A stretch of 42,360 nt of DNA from Marinagarivorans sp. (GCA_028281865.1 JANQJB010000009.1:1-42360); one strand, 5' to 3'. Shown: positions 26,817-37,166, counted from the stretch's first letter. A program made the numbers and translations. The notes: generated by a model not told the origin, from the letters alone.

Positions 26817-28961
26817 GTGACTCCTGTGATAAAAAAATTCCAATACGGTAGCGATACCGTAACACTCGAAACGGGTCGAATTGCCCGTCAAGCGACCGGC
26901 GCCGTTGTAGTGTCAGTCGGCGAAACTTCTGTACTTTGCACCGTTGTTGGCGCTAAGCAAGCAGCGCCAGGCGCTGATTTTTTCCCATTGTCTGTTCACT
27001 ATCAAGAAAAAACATACGCTGCTGGAAAAATCCCCGGCGGGTTTCTCAAGCGCGAGGGCAGACCGAGCGAAAAAGAAACTTTGACTTCTCGTTTAATCGA
27101 CCGGCCTATCCGCCCTCTATTTCCAGGCGGTTTTAAAAATGAGGTGCAAGTCATTTGTACTGTTTTGTCTGCTGAAAAAGATGTCGATCCCGATATTGCC
27201 GCGATGATTGGTACGTCGGCGGCGCTTGCGATTTCCGGCATTCCGTTTAGCGGTCCAATAGGCGCCGCACGTGTGGGTTACACGGAAGCGGATGGATATA
27301 TATTGAACCCGGGCTACAAGGCACTTGAGACTTCTGAGCTCGACATGGTCGTTGCCGGTACAAACGAAGCTGTGTTGATGGTGGAATCGCAAGCCAACGA
27401 ACTTCCAGAAGACATTATGCTCGGTGCAGTGCTTTATGCACACCAGGAAATGCAAGCAGTCATTCACGCGGTAATTGAGTTGGCAAGAGACGCAGGTAAA
27501 GAGGCCTGGGTTTGGGCGCCGGAGCCGGAAAATACAGAATTAAAAGAAAAAGTTGAAGCGCAATACGCAGCAGCCGTTGGCGATGCTTATCAAATTACTG
27601 ATAAAACACAGCGCTACGGTCGCCTTAGCGAAATTCGCGAACAGGCCTGTGCGGAGCTCGCTCCTGAAGAATCCGAAATCAGTGCTGATGAAGTTGCAGC
27701 AATGATAGGCAAAATTGAAAAGAACATCGTTCGTTCTCGCGTTATTGCTGGAGAGCCACGGATTGATGGTCGTGATAATAAAACGGTACGCTCGCTTTAT
27801 GTTGAGACCGGCGTATTACCTAAGGTTCACGGTTCAGCTCTTTTTACCCGTGGTGAAACGCAAGCGCTTGTTGTTGCTACATTAGGTTCAACGAAAGATG
27901 CGCAAATTATTGATGGCTTAACGGGCGAGAGTCGCGACGCTTTTATGCTTCATTACAACTTCCCTCCTTATTCTGTGGGTGAATGTGGTCGCATGGGTGG
28001 TGTTGGCCGCCGTGAAGTTGGCCATGGCCGCTTGGCGCGTCGTGGTATCGCAGCGATGTTACCCAACCAAGAAGAATTTCCTTACACCATGCGTGTGGTC
28101 AGCGAAATTACCGAATCTAACGGATCCAGTTCAATGGCGTCTGTATGCGGCTCGAGCTTGGCCTTGATGGATGCAGGTGTTCCACTTAAGGCTCCAGTTG
28201 CGGGTATCGCAATGGGCTTGGTGAAAGAAGAGAATGGCTTTGCTGTTTTAACCGATATCTTGGGTGATGAAGATCATCTTGGTGATATGGATTTTAAAGT
28301 GGCCGGCTCGGCCAACGGTATTACTGCTTTGCAAATGGATATCAAAATTGAAGGCATTACTGAAGAAATTATGGAAATCGCGTTGGAGCAAGCCTTGCAC
28401 GCTCGCTTGCACATATTGGCCGAAATGAACCGTGTTATTGCGACGCCGCGCGCGGAGCTATCCGATAACGCACCGCAAATCAAAACGCTTAAAGTTGATC
28501 CTGACAAAATTCGTGACATTATTGGAAAAGGTGGAGCGACAATACGCTCGATTACCGAAGAAAGTGGCGCATCTATCGATATCGAAGATGATGGCACTGT
28601 GAAGGTATACGCGTCTGATAACGATAGTATGCAGGAGGCGCTTAACCGCATTCTTGAAATTACTGCTGAACCTGAAATTGGTGAAGTATATGAGGGTAAA
28701 GTGGTGCGCATTGTAGACTTCGGCGCATTTGTTAACTTTTTGCCGGGCAAAGATGGGCTTGTACATATCTCTCAAATCGCTCACGAGCGTGTAAATAACG
28801 TGTCCGATTATCTCTCTGAAGGGCAAGAAGTTTCGGTCAAGTGTATGGATGTCGATGCACGGGGGCGCATTAAACTTTCGATAAAAGAATTGTTGCCACC
28901 GCCAGAGCCTGCTGAGGAGGAAACCGCAGCGCCCGAGGGTGAAGGCCAGCCTGAGGAGTAG
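26817..28961 (+). CDS. pnp: Polyribonucleotide nucleotidyltransferase (PNPase)
   Basis: This 714-residue 3'-to-5' phosphorolytic RNase is a degradosome component. Two RNase PH domains (about 10-215 and 310-545), an all-helical linker (about 240-305), a KH domain (about 553-612, with [10 protein letters not shown]) and an S1 domain (about 620-690) are present. The tail is acidic and proline-rich. The start is GTG 26817 (M-T-P-V-I-K-K-F), with AAGGA upstream; the ATG two bases earlier is out of frame. It ends at a bidirectional terminator shared with the pilY1-like operon. Confidence 0.98.
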   Translation: MTPVIKKFQYGSDTVTLETGRIARQATGAVVVSVGETSVLCTVVGAKQAAPGADFFPLSVHYQEKTYAAGKIPGGFLKREGRPSEKETLTSRLIDRPIRPLFPGGFKNEVQVICTVLSAEKDVDPDIAAMIGTSAALAISGIPFSGPIGAARVGYTEADGYILNPGYKALETSELDMVVAGTNEAVLMVESQANELPEDIMLGAVLYAHQEMQAVIHAVIELARDAGKEAWVWAPEPENTELKEKVEAQYAAAVGDAYQITDKTQRYGRLSEIREQACAELAPEESEISADEVAAMIGKIEKNIVRSRVIAGEPRIDGRDNKTVRSLYVETGVLPKVHGSALFTRGETQALVVATLGSTKDAQIIDGLTGESRDAFMLHYNFPPYSVGECGRMGGVGRREVGHGRLARRGIAAMLPNQEEFPYTMRVVSEITESNGSSSMASVCGSSLALMDAGVPLKAPVAGIAMGLVKEENGFAVLTDILGDEDHLGDMDFKVAGSANGITALQMDIKIEGITEEIMEIALEQALHARLHILAEMNRVIATPRAELSDNAPQIKTLKVDPDKIRDIIGKGGATIRSITEESGASIDIEDDGTVKVYASDNDSMQEALNRILEITAEPEIGEVYEGKVVRIVDFGAFVNFLPGKDGLVHISQIAHERVNNVSDYLSEGQEVSVKCMDVDARGRIKLSIKELLPPPEPAEEETAAPEGEGQPEE

Positions 28962-28990
28962 CGCTTCTAAACGCTTATTGTTCATAAAAT

Positions 28991-29016
28991 AAAAAGCCCG
29001 CGTTTGCGGGCTTTTT
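28991..29016. terminator. Bidirectional terminator pnp / pilY1
   Basis: AAAAAGCCCGC (28991-29001) and GCGGGCTTTTT (29006-29016) form a perfect 11-bp stem with a GTTT loop and T tracts on both strands, serving the convergent pnp and pilin operons. Confidence 0.95.
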
Positions 29017-29026
29017 CATTTCTTAA

Positions 29027-32000
29027 CTAGTCGTCATCATCGTCGTCGTCATCGTCTTGACCGTCTCCGTCTTGGCCATCACCACCTCCTTGATCATCTC
29101 CACCTGGCTCCTCCTCGGTCTGAGTACTCGAACTTCCGTAGTAAGCCTCCCAATTAACTTGCTTACCTTTGCTCGATTGCTTCCAGTACATTCTTTCGGC
29201 ACGCTCAGAGGGTGGTGGCATATCGGCGACTGAGGTGTGGCCTGACGAGACAGTGCCTCCGCCGTCGGCGTCCAGATGGACTGAAATATGCCCTGCAGCT
29301 ACAGCGCTATCAAATTCGATAAATTCGACGGTGTCGACGGTATCTGAGTCATCGGTTTGCGTGGGATTGGGAAGCATCCCCGCGCCGTTAAGTAGACTCA
29401 GACCGTAGGTTCGAGCTTTACCTGTCGAGCGTGTGCATGCAGTGTTATCAACCAATGATACATCGTTGATATCGGCCGGCGGTACCAGGCTAGAGAAAAA
29501 TATCGTGTTGTTGGCAATGCTGGGAGAACCGAAGGCCTTTTCACCACTTTGGCTCAGTGCTTTGGTAACTACGACAGCACTGGTTAACTTGGCTAAGTTT
29601 GCACTCACTTCTACCTCGGTGTCGCCTGCTGCAAGGGTATCAAGGTCGATCATGCTGGTAGTCAAATGAGTGTGGGTAATAGGGTATACCGTTGTGCTGA
29701 TGCTCTGACCGGCGTTGCTTTTTAGCGGCTCGTCATCGCGAATAACGTAAAGCCGGTTATCGACTGCTGTTTCAAAAGGGTGCTCTCGCCAACCGGAAGC
29801 TGCGGCGACTGCGATATAGCTTTTGTTAATCATTTGGTCTTGAACATAGGCGATTGACAGCGGATCGTAAAATCGGCGGTTGGCCAGGGTCAGGTTTGAT
29901 TCGGATCCGCTCACACCAAATTTGCCTAAGGTCCTTGCTCGTTCTACGAGACTTGCAGTTCCGGTATTCGTGTTGTCGATATCAATGCGAAAGACTTGGC
30001 CTCCCAAGTCGCCGGCGTAGATATGATCGACATAGCCATCTGCATTTAGATCCAGAGTGGATAAACGAGAAACGATCGAGTGTTTCATATCCGCATGCGT
30101 TGTTCCGTTTGCACCACTTGCGTCGGCCGATACCCAAGCTGCAACACGGCCTGCATTTGATCCCTCGGCATAAACAAGATAGATCGCGTTTCCAAGAGCA
30201 TTGGCGGAAGTAGTAGGATCGTTGACAAGTGATTGGCCCGCTTTTGGCGGATCGTAGGCTGTGTCATGGCCGCCGCCAAATACCAGCAATACAGTGCTTG
30301 CCCCGTTGATTTTGACGTTGACCAATTCAGGCTGCGACCAAGTCTCTCCCAGGCGCGCGTATTCGCCATAAGTTGCTGTCGCACCATCGGCAGCGCCGTG
30401 AACTTTGAAAAGTAGTTTTGGCGTACTGAGATTGGAAAGATCTAAGCCATAGTAATAGTCTCCACCGCGCCGCATGCCACCGTAAGCATAAACATGATCA
30501 CCATCCGCGACGGTTATAATGCCGTCGCGAAAACCGTTGCCGTCTTTTTCATCTTCGCGCCAGACCGTCCAGTTGCCATCCATGCCATGCACTATTTCGC
30601 CTTTCGCGTGGGACGAAAAGTCTCTCACTTTCTTAAACATCGGTTCTGGCAGGAAGCGGAAGAGTTCATCGCCTGTGCTCGGATTGAAAGCGTAGAAATG
30701 GCCGTCGTTGGTACCTAAAAATATCGCGTTTGACTCAGTGTCTGAGTCATATGCCTCGGAAGCGACAGAGGACTGAGTGGTGTAGTTCACGACGACGGGA
30801 GAGGAGTGAATAGCTGCACCCAGCCATTTGCGAATTCGGTCTCCATTGCTGGTTGCAGGCTCGCTCGGCAATTGGTCTGCAGGAAGAAACGATTGCATAA
30901 AATCCCACTCTTGTCCTTTGTGGTCAAAGCCGAAAATCCACTTATAGCGCCTATCAGCATAGTCTTGCGCGATTGCCACTGCGGTAGGGTCATTCTGATT
31001 AACGCCCTGCATCGCATCAGTTTCAATATAGTTTTCAATTTGTTCTGCACAGTTTGCCGCGTTGATAAGCGCGTCGCCATTGCCAAATGCTTGGTTACAA
31101 GCGTCTGTTCCGAGCGCAAAATCGGTGAACAGTGTGATGTTATTACCCTTTGACATCGTTGTGGTGATGCCACCTTTTAATACGTTTGCACCATCGACTT
31201 CATTTGACCAATAGTCGCGTGTGCCCTCTTTAAATAGACCCGTTGCTAGGTCGACCACCGGGCTGTCGTTTTTGTCCAGCAATTGATTAACACCAGCCAC
31301 TTCACCGAGTTTGTAGCGCTTCATATTGCCGTACCAAAAGCGCTCTCCACCGGGCCTAAAAAGCGAATGGTGAACAAAGTTTTCGTGTTGAAACATATTG
31401 AAATTATCGACAGCAACGCCGGGGCTGGAGTAAGTGACTGCACTGATAGTTGAGGTCGCGATGCTTTCGATAGCGAGCTTGACGTCAGACATGCTTTGTG
31501 CGAGAAAAAATGAACCGCCGTTGTCTTCGGCCATTGCCTTGAGGTTTAAGTTATTATCTGAGAGGTTTTCGACAGTAGAGCTGTCGGCTAGAAAGCTAAT
31601 AATGTGCAAGGTTATGTTGTATTTGTTTTTCATCTTTTGGGCAATTTTTTTCATACATTGCCATGCTTCATTATTAGAATTTTTTGCGGTTTGTGGGCAA
31701 GATGCGTGAAAACCAGTAGCACTCATGTTTTCATTTATAAAACGTTTTGCCCAAACACCTAATTTTGTTCCATCGCGAACTTTATCGGCCATTGAGTTAA
31801 ACGTTGGGAAACCATCGGTGATCAGTACGACATGATCTCCCCCATCAGCACAAGCGATTGGAGAGGGTTGCGGTTTGGTATAGATAAGATTACTTGTCTC
31901 ATTGATGACTTCATCGGCGCAACCATCAGTGAAACGGCCGAATTCTGGCTTGTAGGTATCCATAGCCTGTTGGCAGGCTGATTTTGTGCCGGAGACATTT

Positions 32001-32764
32001 CGTGCAGGAGAAATTTCCCCCCCGGTAAACGTTGACGGGCTTGAGATACGTTTGTTGTGAACGCGATACCAGTTAGCCGCTGCGTCGTCGTCAAAGTTTT
32101 GTTGGTCGAGTTTTCCGTCGTCCTCATCGACAAACTTGCGGCTCACGCCGGTTACGACTGGCAAGCCTGCCATATACATCCCCGCCTCAAAAATAGCGCC
32201 CATAGTAGGCGTTGTTCCTGAGCCGCTGAGTGCGTCGATTTCACGAGCTAACAAATCACGATTGGTTAAGGCTCTTGTGATTCCGTCGTCCAATATCGTG
32301 CTGCTCCCCGATTCGTCAGTGACTTCGCTATCAAGGCTTTTCACTGGCTGAATGATTGCTGCCCCAGGCCTAGACATCACAGACAGGCCTACCTGGTATG
32401 TATCGGGCCAAGGTGAAGCGCCGTCTTCCGCAATAAAGTCGTTTAAAATACGTTTAATAACATCCATTCGCGAAAGGTGGGGCGTGTCGACTTTAAATAC
32501 ACCGCTATCAACTACCCCTCCTGAGCCGGTGTCTACCTCTACACCACCTGCTTGGCGCATATCGCTGCATTTTTCTTTGTCCCAGTCGGTGTCATCGGGA
32601 TCCGAAGCACAGCGCATCGAACCCGATGTATCGATTAGTAATAGTATTCTGGGAGATGACTCGACGGTTGTCTCTTTGTAAACATCCGTATCCAACGCGT
32701 AACCCAACTGCGATAAGGCAGTTAAACCAAATAAAATCCCTTTGAAGAATTTTTTAGTTAACAT
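29027..32764 (-). CDS. pilY1: PilY1-like type IV pilus tip protein/adhesin
   Basis: This exported protein of about 1245 residues is needed for pilus priming, retraction control and surface attachment. A signal peptide is followed by a von Willebrand A domain whose MIDAS begins D-T-S-G-S-M at about residue 45. The C-terminal half is the PilY1 beta-propeller (about 640-1130) with an EF-hand-like calcium loop D-x-N-x-D-G-Y-V-D, the site that controls pilus retraction in Pseudomonas PilY1. The last 25 residues are Gly/Asp/Gln-rich and end in nine consecutive Asp, which is unusual. ATG 32764 (AGGTGA at 5 bases) is preferred to GTG 32773. It is the last gene of the minor pilin operon. Confidence 0.92.
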   Translation of the reverse strand: MLTKKFFKGILFGLTALSQLGYALDTDVYKETTVESSPRILLLIDTSGSMRCASDPDDTDWDKEKCSDMRQAGGVEVDTGSGGVVDSGVFKVDTPHLSRMDVIKRILNDFIAEDGASPWPDTYQVGLSVMSRPGAAIIQPVKSLDSEVTDESGSSTILDDGITRALTNRDLLAREIDALSGSGTTPTMGAIFEAGMYMAGLPVVTGVSRKFVDEDDGKLDQQNFDDDAAANWYRVHNKRISSPSTFTGGEISPARNVSGTKSACQQAMDTYKPEFGRFTDGCADEVINETSNLIYTKPQPSPIACADGGDHVVLITDGFPTFNSMADKVRDGTKLGVWAKRFINENMSATGFHASCPQTAKNSNNEAWQCMKKIAQKMKNKYNITLHIISFLADSSTVENLSDNNLNLKAMAEDNGGSFFLAQSMSDVKLAIESIATSTISAVTYSSPGVAVDNFNMFQHENFVHHSLFRPGGERFWYGNMKRYKLGEVAGVNQLLDKNDSPVVDLATGLFKEGTRDYWSNEVDGANVLKGGITTTMSKGNNITLFTDFALGTDACNQAFGNGDALINAANCAEQIENYIETDAMQGVNQNDPTAVAIAQDYADRRYKWIFGFDHKGQEWDFMQSFLPADQLPSEPATSNGDRIRKWLGAAIHSSPVVVNYTTQSSVASEAYDSDTESNAIFLGTNDGHFYAFNPSTGDELFRFLPEPMFKKVRDFSSHAKGEIVHGMDGNWTVWREDEKDGNGFRDGIITVADGDHVYAYGGMRRGGDYYYGLDLSNLSTPKLLFKVHGAADGATATYGEYARLGETWSQPELVNVKINGASTVLLVFGGGHDTAYDPPKAGQSLVNDPTTSANALGNAIYLVYAEGSNAGRVAAWVSADASGANGTTHADMKHSIVSRLSTLDLNADGYVDHIYAGDLGGQVFRIDIDNTNTGTASLVERARTLGKFGVSGSESNLTLANRRFYDPLSIAYVQDQMINKSYIAVAAASGWREHPFETAVDNRLYVIRDDEPLKSNAGQSISTTVYPITHTHLTTSMIDLDTLAAGDTEVEVSANLAKLTSAVVVTKALSQSGEKAFGSPSIANNTIFFSSLVPPADINDVSLVDNTACTRSTGKARTYGLSLLNGAGMLPNPTQTDDSDTVDTVEFIEFDSAVAAGHISVHLDADGGGTVSSGHTSVADMPPPSERAERMYWKQSSKGKQVNWEAYYGSSSTQTEEEPGGDDQGGGDGQDGDGQDDDDDDDDD

Positions 32765-32820
32765 ATTTATCACCTATCATGAGTTCGTTTAGCCCCAAAA
32801 TCACTTCTCCACCGCAGATG

Positions 32821-33387
32821 CTATTCCGCGCGTTTAAAGCCCGTTGCGGGGCCAAAACGTTTCCAATGCAGTACGTTTTCCGTTGCATAGTTAACGCGCA
32901 TCTCTGGTGCATAAAAACTTGCGCCTGTTGTCTCGAAAACTTGCGTGGCAAATAATTTAGTGTCGTAACCGGCAGCGGGCCCTTCACCGATATGCTTGGT
33001 TTTGCTTGCGGCAAAAAGTGTGTTGCCGAATTCGCTGGAAAAATTACCGTAGGAATCAAAGACATCTGTTCGCTCACACTTACTCGCTTTAATTCCGTCG
33101 TGGGTAATGCAGTTGTATTGTTCACCTACATGCATAGCTATAAAAAATGCATCAGTTTCGTCTTGTGAACCTTCGAGAAAAATACGGTCAATTGCGGATT
33201 CTGCCGCTTGGAATGTGCGCTCAGTGGCAATGCTATTGGCCGATAAGCGTGTGTTCACTCCTGTGCCTTTAATACTATTTAATCCCAGTAGCGAAATGGC
33301 CAGTAACAACAGAAGCGACATAAACAATGTCGAACCATTTTCGAATTTAACTGGTGTCATTCGCGATTTAATTAAATGTGTAAACAT
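32821..33387 (-). CDS. pilX: Minor pilin PilX-like
   Basis: This 188-residue protein has a basic leader, then N-G followed by S-T-L-F-M-S and a long hydrophobic helix (about 22-42), and a globular C-terminal part with two cysteines. As usual for PilX it lacks the Glu-5 of major pilins. The segment R-T-F-Q-A-A-E-S-A-I-D near residue 58-68 is typical of the family (A-A-E-S/A motif after the helix). It sits between pilW and pilY1, the standard place. An overlapping longer minus frame at 32754-33125 is a shadow. Confidence 0.85.
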   Translation of the reverse strand: MFTHLIKSRMTPVKFENGSTLFMSLLLLLAISLLGLNSIKGTGVNTRLSANSIATERTFQAAESAIDRIFLEGSQDETDAFFIAMHVGEQYNCITHDGIKASKCERTDVFDSYGNFSSEFGNTLFAASKTKHIGEGPAAGYDTKLFATQVFETTGASFYAPEMRVNYATENVLHWKRFGPATGFKRAE

Positions 33388-33413
33388 AATTTTCTCGAAC
33401 GATTTAACTTAAG

Positions 33414-34250
33414 TTAAAGAGCATTAAATCCAGAATTGCGTAGCCGTACTGTTGAAAAAAACATACGGCGCAATCGACCATCTTTGAAATTTATTTGTCC
33501 CGAGCCTGTTCCGTTAGCGAAGGATTCGTTGAAAATTTGCATCGTGTGGTTGTCGGGGTAATTAGCTGTTGTCGAAACTGAATCATGGCTTTTTACGACA
33601 ACTGCAAAACGAATCGAGACAATATTTTGGTCTTCCGTCGGCGATGAAACATAGGTGTTAGGTTGCCCCGCTTCGCCACTTAAATCTACGCCGTATTGCA
33701 GTTGGAAAGCTTCGACGCGACCAGAAATTTTTTCTATATTATTTTTGCTATCTTGGCAAACTAAATAGTTTTGGCTATCGACGTAGTAGTATTTCCAATG
33801 TATTTGTGTTCCAGCGGGCCAATTATCAACACCGTAACAATCGGCACCGCCTTCGAGCAATATTACAATTTGATCATGTAAACCACCGCCGCCGCTCGCG
33901 TTTGCTGAGTATTGTTCACCGCTCGCGCCTCCTTGAGTGACCGATACATCTTCGGCATTTGTGCCATTTAAAATTCTGATCGAATCTTTTAGCCCACCCG
34001 TTTGTGAATATCCGGCGTGCATAAAACCTTCGGTGAGTTCCTGCGTTACATAGCGACCTTGTTCTTGAATCGATGATACGCTCTGTTGAATGCCATAAGT
34101 GAGTTGATTGCTTATGAAAATTTTAATGACTGCTAGCATCAAAAAGCTGCTGAGCAACAGCGATACCAACAGTTCGATAATGGTAAATCCGTTCGCCTCA
34201 TGCGCTATTTTTTTATCGGTATTATCCATATCTAAATCTCTGCGGAGCAT
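33414..34250 (-). CDS. pilW: Minor pilin PilW-like
   Basis: This 278-residue type IV minor pilin has a 21-residue leader ending in G, then F-T-I-I-E-L-L with Glu-5 at the prepilin peptidase site, the N-terminal hydrophobic helix and a large C-terminal domain. A glycine/serine-rich loop (S-G-G-G-G-L near residue 117) and a C-x-G-V-D segment are present. ATG 34250 is preferred: GGAGC lies 6 bases upstream and it follows the pilV stop by one base, so translation is coupled. An in-frame ATG at 34229 would give a shorter leader. Confidence 0.87.
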   Translation of the reverse strand: MLRRDLDMDNTDKKIAHEANGFTIIELLVSLLLSSFLMLAVIKIFISNQLTYGIQQSVSSIQEQGRYVTQELTEGFMHAGYSQTGGLKDSIRILNGTNAEDVSVTQGGASGEQYSANASGGGGLHDQIVILLEGGADCYGVDNWPAGTQIHWKYYYVDSQNYLVCQDSKNNIEKISGRVEAFQLQYGVDLSGEAGQPNTYVSSPTEDQNIVSIRFAVVVKSHDSVSTTANYPDNHTMQIFNESFANGTGSGQINFKDGRLRRMFFSTVRLRNSGFNAL

Positions 34251-34251
34251 T

Positions 34252-34833
34252 TTATTGCTCCGGAATAAAATCGATTAAGACACATTGAAATGAGCCACTA
34301 AATTCGTTTTCCTGGTCCTCTGTTCCGCGGTCAAAAAATCCGGTCCCCTCTTGAAAAGGGTCGCAGTCATCCGTGTTTGTACCCATCCACGCTACAACGA
34401 CACACGCGACTTCACTTGTTCCGAAACAGGGAGCGCGCAAATCAACAGTACCGTTCATCAATGACATATGTCGGCTGACATAATCGCGTATCATAAAAAT
34501 ATCGGCGAGAGCCATTTGTTCGCCCGTGCATTCGACTGGGATCAGTGGGTTTGTTGAATAACAAGTGTTTGCGTTTGCGCCGAGGCTGCCGATGGCTGTT
34601 GTCCAATTATTAGAGTTGGTGTAAACGTCCCATCCCGATGGATTCGTGCGTGTAAATTCAATAATATTTTGAGCGATGGTAATCGCTTGACTGCGTGAAA
34701 AGTTGTGTTCTGTTTGCTTGATTGAACGCGTGGCAAAGTCGCCAACACCCTTTACAGCAAGGCCGAGAATAATCATCGAAACCAAAACTTCCGCTAAAGC
34801 AAACCCCTGAGAACTTTTAATTTTAACTGTCAT
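34252..34833 (-). CDS. pilV: Minor pilin PilV-like
   Basis: This 193-residue prepilin has leader M-T-V-K-I-K-S-S-Q-G, then F-A-L-A-E-V-L-V-S with Glu-5, and the hydrophobic helix that anchors it before assembly. The C-terminal domain has four cysteines, probably in disulfides. PilV acts with PilW, PilX, FimU and PilY1 in the tip complex that starts pilus polymerisation. It follows fimU by 31 bases and is followed by pilW with a single base between. Confidence 0.87.
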   Translation of the reverse strand: MTVKIKSSQGFALAEVLVSMIILGLAVKGVGDFATRSIKQTEHNFSRSQAITIAQNIIEFTRTNPSGWDVYTNSNNWTTAIGSLGANANTCYSTNPLIPVECTGEQMALADIFMIRDYVSRHMSLMNGTVDLRAPCFGTSEVACVVVAWMGTNTDDCDPFQEGTGFFDRGTEDQENEFSGSFQCVLIDFIPEQ

Positions 34834-34864
34834 AAAAAATCAAACCTTTCGAGTTGCTATGCAC

Positions 34865-35377
34865 TTAACATGTATTTGTTTTTGCGATTTCGATAGAGCC
34901 CGAGCGCGTTACCGATATACAGTAGGCGACGAAATTTGGGTTCAGGGCTTCAACTGAATGACTGACTGCAAAACGAGTTGCTGTATTTGCCCGGCCTTTT
35001 TGGTCAAACACGATAGAGTCGTCGGTTGTATTACCAAAAGTTAAATCGATAGTGACGAGTTCATTTGCGAGTTTGTATTTTTTAAATGATATCGGGCTTG
35101 AGTTTTCGATAAGTTCTTCTGATTGCCACCCTCCCGACCACGAAGTACCCGTCGGTTGCAAACGAAATTCACCGCCATTTGCGATCGCTTCGCTGCGAGC
35201 GAGCTGTAGTGATTCGATGAGCTCTTGTGAGGCAGTTAAAAGCTGCTGCTTGATAATAAAGGGGCGCATTGATGGCCCAGACAAGCCGGCAAGTATTGCC
35301 ATGATAATGATTGCAGCCAACAACTCGATTAGCGAGAAGCCTGCATTTTTAGGTTTTCCGTTTTTGCGAAAATTCAT
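34865..35377 (-). CDS. fimU: GspH/FimT-family minor pilin (FimU/FimT)
   Basis: This 170-residue protein has leader M-N-F-R-K-N-G-K-P-K-N-A-G then F-S-L-I-E-L-L with Glu-5, the hydrophobic helix, and the GspH/FimT hallmark L-x-L-A-R-S-E-A-I-x-x-G at about residues 52-63. It ends with a cysteine pair (C-I-S ... T-C) typical of the C-terminal disulfide. Whether it equals FimU or FimT cannot be decided by eye; its place before pilV favours FimU. The 321 bases upstream probably carry its own promoter. Confidence 0.82.
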   Translation of the reverse strand: MNFRKNGKPKNAGFSLIELLAAIIIMAILAGLSGPSMRPFIIKQQLLTASQELIESLQLARSEAIANGGEFRLQPTGTSWSGGWQSEELIENSSPISFKKYKLANELVTIDLTFGNTTDDSIVFDQKGRANTATRFAVSHSVEALNPNFVAYCISVTRSGSIEIAKTNTC

Positions 35378-35698
35378 AATACTGCCTAATGAATTTATAT
35401 AATATTAAGATGCTAAGTCATATCATCCCAGCTGACATGAAATCTGATTTTGTTTGAATGAGTTTTTGTGCTTTTTAACAAGTACTCACCCTTTAAAAAA
35501 TAAGACTTATTTTTAACTATAAAAAAGGTGGGCTAATAGTGGAAATCAGCATAGATGGGTGGGTTGGTGACGAGATGAGTGGCTGACAAAATAAGCATTA
35601 ATTGCTTTTTTTATGACTAAAATAAATATGGAGCTAGAGTAATTTGGCCGTTCAAACATCAATCAGTTATAAAGCTAATTGATTTTCCCGAAATGCCG
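35378..35698. other. Intergenic region between pilE and fimU
   Basis: This AT-rich stretch of 321 bases has no gene. On the minus strand TGACTT followed about 16 bases later by TATATA, roughly 40 bases ahead of fimU, is a weak promoter candidate. No clear terminator follows pilE, so read-through is possible. Confidence 0.4.
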
Positions 35699-36097
35699 TT
35701 AACGCACTAGACAGTCGGTCTCATTGTACGTTCCGTCGTCAAAAACCCACGTGTTATCGCTATTGAGTACCAAAGTACCGCATTTATCGGTTGTTTGAAC
35801 CCCTGAGGGCGTTGCCGTAATGCTGTAGCTGCTGCCATCGTCTGATACGTCTATGGCGTATGAGTAATAGGTAAATTCGCTACTTTGGTATCCGTCGAAA
35901 GAGGCATAGCTCATTAACGCTGAGCGGGCACGCTCAAGTCGTTCTGTAAGCGCGTGGACTTCTGCTATTGCTTGTTTGCGTCGGGATTTTCGCACATATT
36001 CGTTGTAGGCGGGGAAACTCATCATTGCTAAAACAGCCACAATGGCGATAACAACGAGTAGTTCAACGATAGTAAAGCCCTTGATTCTCTTAAGCAT
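35699..36097 (-). CDS. pilE: PilE-like type IV (minor) pilin
   Basis: This 132-residue prepilin has a very short leader (M-L-K-R-I-K-G) and F-T-I-V-E-L-L-V-V-I-A-I-V-A-V-L with Glu-5, followed by the N-Y/E-Y-V-R-K-S-R-R region and a small C-terminal domain with a cysteine pair forming the D-region loop. The length and motifs fit PilE, a minor pilin in Pseudomonas. There pilE is the last gene after pilY1 and pilY2; here it lies upstream of fimU, so the operon has been rearranged relative to that order. No pilY2 is visible. Confidence 0.87.
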   Translation of the reverse strand: MLKRIKGFTIVELLVVIAIVAVLAMMSFPAYNEYVRKSRRKQAIAEVHALTERLERARSALMSYASFDGYQSSEFTYYSYAIDVSDDGSSYSITATPSGVQTTDKCGTLVLNSDNTWVFDDGTYNETDCLVR

Positions 36098-36176
36098 TTA
36101 TACAGCATTCCTAATTCAATAAATAACGCGAGCAACTGCTTAGTTATTAAAACCTTTAATCAAATGATTTTATTGA

Positions 36177-36203
36177 ATTATAAGTTGTTTCTTGATGGAG
36201 CAA
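36177..36203 (-). promoter_or_regulatory. Candidate promoter for pilE
   Basis: On the minus strand TTGCTC (36203-36198) precedes a perfect TATAAT (36182-36177) with a slightly short 15-base spacer, about 80 bases ahead of the pilE start. Confidence 0.4.
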
Positions 36204-36389
36204 TTATCAGTTTAAGTATCGAACAAAAACAATAAAGGCGCCAATTCTCGGACGGGTGGTACAGAAGGGCTATTATCTGGCAGATAAATTACGTGCTAAT
36301 CCCTTTGCTTTTTTATCTTAATCCTTTGATATTCTCGAGGCTATCTCTTTGTTCTCTCACGCACTAAAAGCTCTAAATATGTCGAGCGT

Positions 36390-37166
36390 TTATTTTAATT
36401 TTAATTCACCGAAAACGCTTGCATCGATATAGCCGCGATTTTTATCTCCATTAACGGGTGTAATGTCTTCGGAACCTAAAAAGTGCTCGCGATGCTCGCT
36501 GCCGTCATTGTCACAGTAAGCGACCATAAACCCCAAGACTTTTCCTGCATATAAAATTTTCGGTTTAGCGACTTTTTCGTTTGCAGCATAACTATCTTTA
36601 TAATCGTCACCGTAAACACTTATTGCGACTTCCCAAATAATTTTATGTGGTGAATCAGCACTGCGCTGCCATTTGCTCGTGACGTGATCATTATAGGTTC
36701 TAAAATTGACTTCATTAGGCTTGTTGGCGAGCGGAGGGCCAATATCGATACTTTGGTTGTCGAGCGCAATGTGATAAGCAAATGCATTGTAATTAAATTG
36801 ATGGTTGCCGCCGGATTTATCTTCGTCGATAAAAATTTCGAGCGCGTCGTCATCCCAGTAAGAGTCGAGTGGGTTCGGATGTGAGTCAAATAATACGTCA
36901 TCGACGATTTCCGCTAACAAATAAATACGATACTTTGTCCACACAACTTTAAAACGACCACTAAAATCGTTTTCGCTAGGCATGTCGCCGAGCGTCAATT
37001 TATCGATATTTTTCCATTTGGCAAGTTGCCATGCAGGATCGTCATCAATACCGTCAATTAGTGGTGTTTGCTTTGCAAACGGCGCCTCATACGCGTAGCT
37101 GTTGGAGCTACAAATAAGAGCCAATGATAGAATTAATGAGGTGGCAAAAAAATGTTTAAACCGCAT
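36390..37166 (-). CDS. Secreted CBM9-like carbohydrate-binding protein
   Basis: This 258-residue protein has a Sec signal peptide (residues 1-25, ending S-Y-A) and one domain of the carbohydrate-binding module 9 type. Recognisable points are I-D-G-x-x-D-D-P-A-W (about 37-46), F-K-V-x-W (about 72-76), Y-W-D-D-D-A-L-E-I-F-I-D (about 103-114), and a late G-F-M-V-A-Y-C-D-N-D segment. CBM9 modules bind the reducing ends of xylan and cellulose chains; stand-alone family 9-like proteins are common in polysaccharide-degrading bacteria. AAAGG lies before the ATG. It is in the same direction as the cellobionate operon but separated by 168 bases from gntK; shared control is possible, not shown. No catalytic domain is present. 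Confidence 0.85.
   Translation of the reverse strand: MRFKHFFATSLILSLALICSSNSYAYEAPFAKQTPLIDGIDDDPAWQLAKWKNIDKLTLGDMPSENDFSGRFKVVWTKYRIYLLAEIVDDVLFDSHPNPLDSYWDDDALEIFIDEDKSGGNHQFNYNAFAYHIALDNQSIDIGPPLANKPNEVNFRTYNDHVTSKWQRSADSPHKIIWEVAISVYGDDYKDSYAANEKVAKPKILYAGKVLGFMVAYCDNDGSEHREHFLGSEDITPVNGDKNRGYIDASVFGELKLK

Noticed and set aside
28274-28985. Two long minus-strand frames within pnp
   Set aside because: Antisense shadows of conserved PNPase KH/S1 coding sequence.
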